A model generated the notes under the pieces. The model did no database searches, was not told where the DNA came from, and saw only the letters and a program-made list of their open reading frames with translations. From the NCBI GenBank assembly GCA_902796625.1, contig CADBPX010000022.1, positions 1 through 20,746 on the forward strand: DNA of 20,746 nt, given 5' to 3'. Shown here one piece after another: positions 1 to 7,135 of the stretch (the first letter of the stretch is position 1; every line of letters starts with the position of its first letter). Source of the stretch: an uncultured Pseudomonadota bacterium (GTDB taxonomy: Bacteria; Pseudomonadota; Alphaproteobacteria; RF32; CAG-239). A program made the translations under genes and the position numbers.

Positions 1-43
1 GAGGCAGGTAGTATAAACTTAGTCGTGTAGAAGGAGAGAAAAA

Positions 44-469
44 GTGAGTTCTACGATTGAACGGGTTAAATATGACGGCAAAGGTCGGTTGAAAAAGCAT
101 TCAGTGCAAAAGTATGCGGATTCTCAGGACGGAAAGCCCGCCGGTGTTTATGAAGTTTCGGCTGAAAACAGCGGAGTAAAAGTTTCATATCAAGGGCAGG
201 ACGAATCTTTTCAAGGTTATATTTCGGAAAACGAAGAAATATATACACATCATGATGAAAATGGCGAATATACAATATCGGTGTGCAACGAAAATATCAA
301 TCTTGACACTCCGAATAAAATCAGCGCCGGTGATTTTAAAGAAAAATTGCTGGCAGATCGGCAAAAAATGGAAGGTATTATAAAAGATGTGACCGGATAT
401 TCTTCAGTTGAGGAATATCAGGAGCAAAAATTTCCGATATTTCAAAAACTGGCCGAAAATACTCGCTAG
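44..469 (+). CDS. Hypothetical protein, 141 aa
   Basis: I do not recognise this protein. It starts at a GTG (44-46) with a clear AAGGAG ribosome binding site at 31-36, seven bases upstream, which supports it as a real gene. The product is hydrophilic and rich in Glu, Lys, Tyr and Asn, with no signal peptide and no membrane segment, so a cytoplasmic location is inferred. The first 95 or so residues look like alternating short beta strands (for example GVYEVSAENSGVKVSY). The last 45 look helical and charged. It ends 67 bases before sodC, in the same direction. An RNA hairpin overlapping the sodC start could end its transcript or separate the two genes. Confidence is in the gene being real, not in any function. 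Confidence 0.7.
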   Translation: MSSTIERVKYDGKGRLKKHSVQKYADSQDGKPAGVYEVSAENSGVKVSYQGQDESFQGYISENEEIYTHHDENGEYTISVCNENINLDTPNKISAGDFKEKLLADRQKMEGIIKDVTGYSSVEEYQEQKFPIFQKLAENTR

Positions 470-502
470 TAGAATATATCCTTACATACAGATAGATAAA
501 TG

Positions 503-556
503 AAAAACAATCCCTATATCAATTGCGGAGATTAATATGAAAAGGGGATTGTTTTT
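503..556 (+). promoter_or_regulatory. Candidate RNA hairpin enclosing the sodC ribosome binding site
   Basis: The arms at 503-514 and 545-556 are perfectly complementary over 12 bp, with a core of CAATCCC against GGGATTG flanked by A/T pairs. The 30-base loop holds the sodC Shine-Dalgarno (GCGGAG, 525-530) and the ATG at 537. The right arm lies in sodC codons 3-7 and ends in a T run. It could be an on/off translation element or a long-loop terminator for the upstream gene. This is seen in the sequence only; the function is inference. Confidence 0.35.
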
Positions 557-1058
557 TATTATGGTGATGTTAGCAGGATGTCAGCCTAAATTCGACAAAG
601 TGACGGTTGAAATGTATGCAACCGACGAAAATAAGCAGAAAATCGGAACTATAACTTTTGCCGATACGGCGCAAGGTTTACGGATAAATACTGATTTATA
701 CGGATTGCCGGCCGGAGAGCATGGTTTTCATATTCATGAAAATCCGTCGTGCGCGGCGGCAGCAGATAAAAACGGCAAGATGCAACCAGCACAGGCTGCC
801 GGCGGCCATTTTGATCCGGAGCACAGCGGCAAGCATTTAGGACCACACGGACACGGCCATCGCGGCGATTTACCGGCGTTGGTGGTTGAAGCCGACGGTA
901 CGGCAAAACAAGAGTTTTATCTGCCGGATAATCGGCTGAAAGTTGCCGATATTCATGCGCGATCAGTAATTATTCATGCCGGCGGAGATAATTATAGTGA
1001 TGAACCGAAGCCTTTGGGTGGCGGCGGTGCGCGAATTGCCTGTGGAGTTATAAAATAA
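537..1058 (+). CDS. sodC: Cu,Zn superoxide dismutase, lipoprotein
   Basis: Converts superoxide to hydrogen peroxide and oxygen in the periplasm. The 173-residue product begins with a lipoprotein signal (lipobox LAGC, Cys15), so it is probably lipid-anchored. The bacterial SodC fold is clear. Copper ligands are His65 and His67 (GFHIHENPSC), His91 (AGGHFD, the metal-bridging residue) and His147 (IIHAGGDNYSD). Zinc ligands are His91, His100 (GKHLGP), His108 and Asp111 (HRGDLP). Cys72 and Cys169 are the usual disulfide pair, and Arg166 in GGGGARIACG is the active-site arginine. The zinc loop carries extra histidines (residues 104, 106 and 108). The start at 537 follows a GCGGAG site at 525-530. 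The stop codon lies inside the left arm of a strong terminator. Family assignment is near certain. Confidence 0.97.
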   Translation: MKRGLFFIMVMLAGCQPKFDKVTVEMYATDENKQKIGTITFADTAQGLRINTDLYGLPAGEHGFHIHENPSCAAAADKNGKMQPAQAAGGHFDPEHSGKHLGPHGHGHRGDLPALVVEADGTAKQEFYLPDNRLKVADIHARSVIIHAGGDNYSDEPKPLGGGGARIACGVIK

Positions 1059-1093
1059 ATAAAATGTCCTCATAAAGAGGACATTTTATTTAT
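1055..1093. terminator. Bidirectional intrinsic terminator between sodC and the OB-fold gene
   Basis: A perfect 17-bp stem (1055-1071 with 1077-1093) around a 5-base ATAAA loop. The GC-rich core is TGTCCTC against GAGGACA. The outer arms are A/T-rich, so each strand ends in a U-rich tract. It sits between convergent genes and starts at the sodC stop codon, so it most likely serves both. Confidence 0.88.
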
Positions 1094-1119
1094 AAAAACA
1101 AGTTTACAATTAAATTTGT

Positions 1120-1473
1120 TTATTTGATTGTAATCATATCGACGTCAATTTTTGCTTTTTCATAAAAATCTTTATCAATTTCACCGCGGATTTCAACAGT
1201 GTTTTCCGGTGTAACATTCAAGCCACGCCAATCTTCGTCATCAATTTCAACAATAATTTCTCCGGTGGCATCTTTGAAGGTGTATTTTTCGTCACCTAAG
1301 TTATTAATGATTTTTCCGGTTAAGACAACAGGCGTTTCATCGCTCATTGATAAAGCTTTTTGCACGGTGGTTGTTTCTACTGAAGGTGCGTTAGGACCTT
1401 CAAAAGCCGCTTGGGCATTATTCATGAATGTTGAAGTTAAAAGAACAAGTAAAATTTTAGAAATATTTTTCAT
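1120..1473 (-). CDS. Exported YgiW/YdeI-family OB-fold stress protein
   Basis: A 117-residue periplasmic protein of the bacterial OB-fold (BOF, YgiW/YdeI) family. It has a clear signal peptide (MKNISKILLVLLTSTF..., cleavage likely after AQA near residue 22). The mature part shows the family pattern: VQKALSMSDETPVVLTGKI, then KYTFKDATGEIIVEIDDEDW, and NTVEIRGEIDKDF near the end. E. coli members are linked to tolerance of peroxide, metals or antimicrobial peptides, and the precise biochemistry is not settled. An AGGAGA ribosome binding site precedes the ATG at 1473, and a promoter lies just behind it. Its placement against sodC, sharing one terminator, fits an envelope-stress neighbourhood, though they are transcribed separately. 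Confidence 0.93.
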   Translation of the reverse strand: MKNISKILLVLLTSTFMNNAQAAFEGPNAPSVETTTVQKALSMSDETPVVLTGKIINNLGDEKYTFKDATGEIIVEIDDEDWRGLNVTPENTVEIRGEIDKDFYEKAKIDVDMITIK

Positions 1474-1507
1474 ATTGCTTCTCCTTTTTTGTTGTATTTC
1501 GGAAAAA

Positions 1508-1536
1508 AAGGTAACAGTTAAAAATTTTTATGTCAA
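1508..1536 (-). promoter_or_regulatory. Sigma70-like promoter for the OB-fold gene
   Basis: On the minus strand a perfect TTGACA (1531-1536) is followed after 17 bases by TACCTT (1508-1513), with TG one base upstream as in extended -10 promoters. Transcription would start near 1501, leaving a short leader with the AGGAGA site before the ATG at 1473. Confidence 0.55.
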
Positions 1537-1573
1537 TGATTATTTTATGTAGTTAATAAAACATAAAACGGGC

Positions 1574-1602
1574 TTCACAATTCGGCTTATTTAAAATATT
1601 TT
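1574..1602 (+). promoter_or_regulatory. Possible promoter for the alpha-2-macroglobulin/pbpC operon
   Basis: TTCACA (1574-1579) and TATTTT (1597-1602) are spaced by 17 bases, giving a start near 1609 and a leader of about a dozen bases before the ATG at 1622. The -10 overlaps a 12-base perfect palindrome, TAAAATATTTTA (1592-1603). The stretch is very A/T-rich, so chance matches are likely. Confidence 0.3.
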
Positions 1603-1621
1603 ATAAAAAAAGAATTTTAAT

Positions 1622-4600
1622 ATGGGTGATGTTATGAAAACAAGTGTTTGGGCAAAAAAAATCGGTGTGACGCTTTTATCAGCTTTATTACTGTGCTGTG
1701 TCGGATGGGGTGTTTGGCACTATAAAGAGCAGAATTATCAATTGAAAAGCGATAAAAATCCGGCGGCGGAAGTATCGCGGATTGATGTGCCACAACCGTC
1801 ACTTGAACCACAACCGGTTTATGTGTGCTACAACAGTTCGGTGGCAAATGTGGCAAAAATTAACCGCAACGTAAATCAAGGTGTTATTATGTATCCGGCG
1901 GTTAAGGGAAATTGGCAGTGGACAAGCGACAGCTGTTTGCAGTTTTTGCCGGAAGTAAGTTTAGTGCCGGATACAACATATAAAGTGGAATTGAAGCCGG
2001 AAGTATTCAGTCCGCACAGCAAAGTGAAAGATGTGAAGTTTTCTTTTGCGGCACCGGCATTCAGCGGAAAAGTTTTGCGTAGCGAATTTTATGAAAATCC
2101 GCAAAGCGGCGGTAAGGCTGTTACAGCTTCTTTTGAGTTTAATTATCCTTTATACACTCAAGATATTAAAGATAAAGTCAAAATAACGACAGTTGGCGGC
2201 GAAAGTTATGATTTTACATATAACTTAGATGAAAACAATACAGTTTTACACGTTGTTTCCGCACCGATAAAACTTGGGGTGGCGGAAGATTTTGCTAAAA
2301 TTACGGTGGACGGCGCAGAAAATGTTTATAATAAAAAAGCCTTAAAAGAAAAGATTGTCGCTGAAGTAAAAATTCCCAGCAGTTCGGCATTTTTTCAAAT
2401 AAAATCCGTAAAATCAACCATTGTTCACAATAAGGCGCATAATGACGATGCGGAACAAATAGCGGTTGTGGATTTTTCAACAGCGGTGTTTGCTAAGGAT
2501 TTAGTAAGTAAATTCCATTTGTATTATTTGGAGCAGGATTGCTCACAAGCGCGCCAGTTACTGGCAACAGCTCATAATCAACCTGAAAAAATATCTGCCT
2601 TGAAAAAATTGGAGATTATGCCGTTTGACCGTGAAGAAAAGTCGGCAACACATATGTTTAAATATGATGTGAATAAACCGGCGGGGTGTTTGGTGGCAAA
2701 AGTCGATAAAGGGTTGCGGTCAGCTGAGGGGTATGTTTTGGCCAATAATTTGGTAACAACAGTTTGGTTCTCGCCGTATCCGCAGGAAGTTAATATTATG
2801 TCCTCCGGAGCAATATTACCATTAAGTAACAAACATGAAATCGGTTTTGTGTCACGCGGAGTTAATGAAATAAACATAACCGTGGCGCGGATAAATGAGG
2901 ATAATTTGAACCATCTGGCAACCCAGACCAATGGTGATTTTGCTTCTCCGTATTTTATTAATTATAATTTTGATGAAAATAATATGGCTGAAATCTTTAC
3001 TAAGAAACTTAATATTAATACCACACATCCGGAGGCCGCCAATTATTCTTCATTGGATTTAAACGAATATTTGGCCGATAAAAAAGGAGTATTTTTAATA
3101 AAAGCACGCGGTAAATCAGAATATGATACCTTTAGCCGTGAAGATGTGCGCTTGGTTATAATGACCGATTTGGGTATTGTGGTTAAAGATGATGTTAACG
3201 GAACTCACAATGTTTTTGTGGCAGATGTGGCGCAAGGAAAACCGGTTGCCGGAGCCAAAGTGGAAGTTTTAGGAAAGAACGGCTTGCCGATTTTGAGCAG
3301 TGTAACCAATGAGCAAGGTTTGGCGGTTATAGCTGATTTTGCCAATTTTGAAAATGATAAAGAAGCGGTTGTTTATAAGGTGAGCAAAGGAAACGATTTG
3401 TCGTTTTTACCGATTAACAAATATGACAGACGTTTGAATTTATCTCGTTTTGAGGTCGGCGGCGAGTATGATATGAAACAGGGAGATTTTGAACTGAAAG
3501 GAGAAATTTTCAGTGACCGCGGAATTTATCGTCCGGGGGAAACCGCTTATTTCGGTATTATCGTGCGGCAAAATGATTTGGCTGTTCCGCAGCAATTACC
3601 GTTGGTCTTGGAAATAAATAATCCGAACGGCGATATTGTTGCTAACTATGAGCTGAAAACGGCAAATTACGGATTTATGAGCTATGAGTATAAAGTACCG
3701 GAGGGCGCCGTTACCGGTATTTATCGTGTCAATATGTATGTGAAAAATGCCAATAATGAGCGTTTTTACATTACGGAAGCACCGTTCAAAGTCGATGAAT
3801 TTTTGCCGGATAATTTGCGAATTAAAGCGCAGTGGCAAGATGTTGCCGAGCGGGGTTGGAGCGATGCCAAAAGTGTGAAGGCTGAGGTTTTGTTGCAAAA
3901 TCTTTACGGCACGCCGGCAGTTGATCACGAAATAAAGGCATCGTATGTTTTAACTCCGACATTGTTCCGCTTTAAGGAATATAGCGGTTATGTGTTTCTT
4001 TCTCCGCAACTGAAAGACGGAGATGTTAGAAAAAGCTTTAACGGCGAATTGCCGCTTCAGAAAACCGACGAAAAAGGCAAAGCTTTGGTTGATGTAGATG
4101 TAGCACAGTTTGAGCATGGACCGTATGAGCTGAGGTTGTTTATCGAGGGTTTGGAAAAAGAAGGCGGCCGCGGCGTTAAAACTTCGGTCGGCGCGTTGAT
4201 TTATGAAAATTCGTTCTTAGTCGGTTGGAAGGCCGACGGGGATTTAGGCTATGTCGCAAAAGGAGCAAAACGCAGTATCGATTTTGTGGCTTTGGATAAT
4301 AAATTGACGGCAATCAATAAAAATGATTTGGTTTTGCGTTTAATGCGCCGTGAAATGGTGTCAAATTTAGTGCTAATGCCGAACGGAACGTATGAATATA
4401 AAATGATGCCGAAAGAAAGTGAAATTTCTCAGCAAAATTGGCAAATTTCCGCTCAGCATACAACCGAATTTGTGCCAACCGATGAGGCCGGTGATTTTGT
4501 TTGGCGAATTGAAGATAAAAACGGAACATTGGTGGCAAAAGTTGAATGGTCAGTGGCCGGAAACTCAAATAATGTCGGTTTATTAGATAAAAATGCCAAT

Positions 4601-7135
4601 ATGAACTTAAAACTTAATCATGATACCTATGTAGCCGGTAGCGAAATTGAAATGCAGATCAGTGCACCGTACGCAGGGTATGGCCTGATAACAATTGAAA
4701 GAGACAGCGTGTATGCCTATAAGTGGTTTAAGACAGATCAGCTGACGACTATTCAAAAAATTCAACTGCCGGAAAATGTTGAAGGAAATGCTTATGTGAA
4801 TGTGGCGTTTTTCCGCGACATACAGTCTCCGGAGATTTTTATGGCACCGATGAGTTATGCCGCAGTACCGTTTAATATCAGCAAAAGCAAACGGCAACTT
4901 GATATTGAACTTGAGGTGCCACAAAAGGTTAAATCCGGTACGGATTTGGTGATAAAATATAAAACGCCGGAAGAGGCTAAAATAGTTATTTACGGCGTTA
5001 ATCAGGGAATTTTGCAGGTAGCTCGTTATAAATATCCGGATCCGTTGGCCGTATTTTTGCCGAAAAAAGCGTTACGGGTTATTACGGCGCAAATTATGGA
5101 TTTGATTATGCCGGATCTGCGTTTATTGCGTAATTTATCGGCTAGCGGCGGTGATGACAGTTATGATGCTCTGGCTCTGAATCAGAACCTTAATCCGTTT
5201 GCCCGCAAAAATGATAAGCCGGTGGCTTTCTGGAGCGGGATTATTGATGCTGATAGCTCGCAACGGGAATATCGCTACGCTGTGCCGGATAATTTTAACG
5301 GGGAAATAAAAGTTATGGCCGTGGCTGTATCAGCTGAGCGTTTGGGGCACAATGAAAAAGCCGTAACGGCTCATGGCGATTTTGCCCTGATTCCGTCCGG
5401 TCCGTTGAATGTGGCTCCGGGTGATGAATTCGTGATGGCTGTTAATGTCGGAAATATGGTGGAAAATTCCGGTGATGACTATCCGGTTGAAATTGAAGTT
5501 AATACAACCGACGGATTGCAATTACTCAGTGATAAAAAACAAGTTTTGTCCCTTAATGAAAAGGCGGAAGGGACTGCTAAATATAAGCTGAAAGCTTTGC
5601 CGAAGTTGGGAAATCAAGAAATAGTATTTGTGGCACGCAGCTTAAAGGATAGCACGAAAAAATCGCAGGTGGTCGGTACTTTAAGTGTGCGGCCGGCCGC
5701 ACCATACGGCAGCAATTTTATACTCGGACACGAAAGAGCCGAATTTGTGCTGAAAGGTAAAAAAATTGAAAATTTGTATGATGAATATCGTCTTCAGCAA
5801 ATTGCCGCATCACCTTCGCCAATGGTTTTGGCCGGCGGGTTGTTGCAATATTTAGATAAGTTTCCGCATTTTTGCACCGAACAGACCGTAAGTAAGGTAT
5901 TTGCGGCAATCGAAGTATTCTTCAAATATCCGGAACTTGTTGAAAGTGTTGATGTCTATGCCTTGTTCGATGATGCAATGGTGAAATTGCAAGAGCGGCA
6001 AACAATGGACGGAGGATTTAGTGCTTGGAATGTTGCCGGTATGGAGGCCGATCCGTATGCTTCGGTCTATGCTACACACTTTTTGCTCAAAGCGGCAGAA
6101 CATAACTTTAATGTGCCGCAGGGAATGCTGCAAAAAGCACTGGATTACTGCCGTAATCAGGCAGCGCGGCATCCGGATAACATAAATGATTTTGTGCCGG
6201 CTTATGCAACATATGTTTTAACTCTAAATGGCACAATAACAACAAATTATCTGCTTAATTTGGAGGAATTTTACAAAGAAAAATATGCTAAAAATTGGCA
6301 GGAAAGTCTTAGTGCTTCGCTAATGGCCGCAAGTTATAAGTTATTGCAGGACAATAAAAAAGCCGAAAGTTTGGCAGATATGTACAAAAACGGCGAAAAT
6401 GTTGCCGATAACGCTCTTAACAGCTATTTAATCGCGGAGCATTTTCCGGAAATTTTTGCCGAAATTAAAGCTAATCAGGTACAATTTTTGTTACAACAGC
6501 TGGCTAACGGAAATTGGACAACGGCTTCGGCCGCTTGGGCTACTTTGGCGCTGAATGCCTTAGATGCAAACAATAATAAGCAGGAAATTTTGTTTAACGG
6601 TCAAAAAGCCGAACAACAAAAGCCGTTTCCGAGAGTTGATTTTACGCCACAAAGTAAATCTGTGACGGTTAGCTCAAATAAGCCGTTCTATTATACGGTA
6701 AGTCAGCTCGGTTTTGCTAAAGACGAGCATATTCGGGCGAAGGCTGAGGGTATGGAGGTTGAAAAAACAATTTATGATAAAAACGGTGAACCGGTAAATA
6801 CCGCAAAAACCGGTGATGAATTGACGGTTGTTATCAATTATCGCAGTTTGCAGCAAGAGGCAATTAATGATGTGGCAATCGTTGACTTGTTGGCCGGTTC
6901 CTTTGAAGTTGTGGAAAATTCATTGCAACAAAATTGGACGGTTGATAGCGCTGAAGTAAGAGAAGATCGGGTTATCGCTTATGTTGCTGCAACCAATCAG
7001 AGCGCAACAATAAGCTATAAAGTTAAAGTTATTGCCGACGGTTCGTTTGTGGTTCCGGCGGTTTATGCGGCGGCTTTGTATCAACCTTTGGTTAGAGCAA
7101 ATTCGGATATGAGCGAACTATCAATTGGCGAATAG
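1622..7135 (+). CDS. Bacterial alpha-2-macroglobulin (YfhM type, thioester-containing)
   Basis: A very large periplasmic protein (1837 aa) that traps proteases: cleavage of a bait region exposes a reactive thioester that binds the attacker covalently. A short N-terminus is followed by one hydrophobic segment (about residues 14-30). The double Cys there (LLLCC) is not a good lipobox, so a membrane anchor rather than a lipoprotein is inferred. An MG1-like domain lies near residues 65-150. The typical macroglobulin motif YRPGET is at 636-641. The alpha-2-macroglobulin family domain (AFWSGIIDADSSQREYRYAV) starts near 1200. The thioester motif CTEQ starts at Cys1418, followed by the alpha-helical thioester domain and a C-terminal MG domain. 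An in-frame ATG at 1634 is an alternative start. The stop overlaps pbpC by 11 bases, the arrangement known for yfhM-pbpC. Confidence 0.95.
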   Translation: MGDVMKTSVWAKKIGVTLLSALLLCCVGWGVWHYKEQNYQLKSDKNPAAEVSRIDVPQPSLEPQPVYVCYNSSVANVAKINRNVNQGVIMYPAVKGNWQWTSDSCLQFLPEVSLVPDTTYKVELKPEVFSPHSKVKDVKFSFAAPAFSGKVLRSEFYENPQSGGKAVTASFEFNYPLYTQDIKDKVKITTVGGESYDFTYNLDENNTVLHVVSAPIKLGVAEDFAKITVDGAENVYNKKALKEKIVAEVKIPSSSAFFQIKSVKSTIVHNKAHNDDAEQIAVVDFSTAVFAKDLVSKFHLYYLEQDCSQARQLLATAHNQPEKISALKKLEIMPFDREEKSATHMFKYDVNKPAGCLVAKVDKGLRSAEGYVLANNLVTTVWFSPYPQEVNIMSSGAILPLSNKHEIGFVSRGVNEINITVARINEDNLNHLATQTNGDFASPYFINYNFDENNMAEIFTKKLNINTTHPEAANYSSLDLNEYLADKKGVFLIKARGKSEYDTFSREDVRLVIMTDLGIVVKDDVNGTHNVFVADVAQGKPVAGAKVEVLGKNGLPILSSVTNEQGLAVIADFANFENDKEAVVYKVSKGNDLSFLPINKYDRRLNLSRFEVGGEYDMKQGDFELKGEIFSDRGIYRPGETAYFGIIVRQNDLAVPQQLPLVLEINNPNGDIVANYELKTANYGFMSYEYKVPEGAVTGIYRVNMYVKNANNERFYITEAPFKVDEFLPDNLRIKAQWQDVAERGWSDAKSVKAEVLLQNLYGTPAVDHEIKASYVLTPTLFRFKEYSGYVFLSPQLKDGDVRKSFNGELPLQKTDEKGKALVDVDVAQFEHGPYELRLFIEGLEKEGGRGVKTSVGALIYENSFLVGWKADGDLGYVAKGAKRSIDFVALDNKLTAINKNDLVLRLMRREMVSNLVLMPNGTYEYKMMPKESEISQQNWQISAQHTTEFVPTDEAGDFVWRIEDKNGTLVAKVEWSVAGNSNNVGLLDKNANMNLKLNHDTYVAGSEIEMQISAPYAGYGLITIERDSVYAYKWFKTDQLTTIQKIQLPENVEGNAYVNVAFFRDIQSPEIFMAPMSYAAVPFNISKSKRQLDIELEVPQKVKSGTDLVIKYKTPEEAKIVIYGVNQGILQVARYKYPDPLAVFLPKKALRVITAQIMDLIMPDLRLLRNLSASGGDDSYDALALNQNLNPFARKNDKPVAFWSGIIDADSSQREYRYAVPDNFNGEIKVMAVAVSAERLGHNEKAVTAHGDFALIPSGPLNVAPGDEFVMAVNVGNMVENSGDDYPVEIEVNTTDGLQLLSDKKQVLSLNEKAEGTAKYKLKALPKLGNQEIVFVARSLKDSTKKSQVVGTLSVRPAAPYGSNFILGHERAEFVLKGKKIENLYDEYRLQQIAASPSPMVLAGGLLQYLDKFPHFCTEQTVSKVFAAIEVFFKYPELVESVDVYALFDDAMVKLQERQTMDGGFSAWNVAGMEADPYASVYATHFLLKAAEHNFNVPQGMLQKALDYCRNQAARHPDNINDFVPAYATYVLTLNGTITTNYLLNLEEFYKEKYAKNWQESLSASLMAASYKLLQDNKKAESLADMYKNGENVADNALNSYLIAEHFPEIFAEIKANQVQFLLQQLANGNWTTASAAWATLALNALDANNNKQEILFNGQKAEQQKPFPRVDFTPQSKSVTVSSNKPFYYTVSQLGFAKDEHIRAKAEGMEVEKTIYDKNGEPVNTAKTGDELTVVINYRSLQQEAINDVAIVDLLAGSFEVVENSLQQNWTVDSAEVREDRVIAYVAATNQSATISYKVKVIADGSFVVPAVYAAALYQPLVRANSDMSELSIGE

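Noticed and set aside
1..43. End of an upstream gene
   Set aside because: The 43 bases hold a good ribosome binding site for the first gene but are too short to show any coding sequence.
1199..1552. 117-codon plus-strand frame opposite the OB-fold gene
   Set aside because: It is the antisense of a well-supported exported protein and extends through that gene's promoter; no family resemblance.
5873..5884. CTEQ as a degraded thioester motif in the macroglobulin
   Set aside because: The reactive Cys and the Glu-Gln are all present; only the variable second residue differs from CLEQ or CGEQ, so the site is probably functional.
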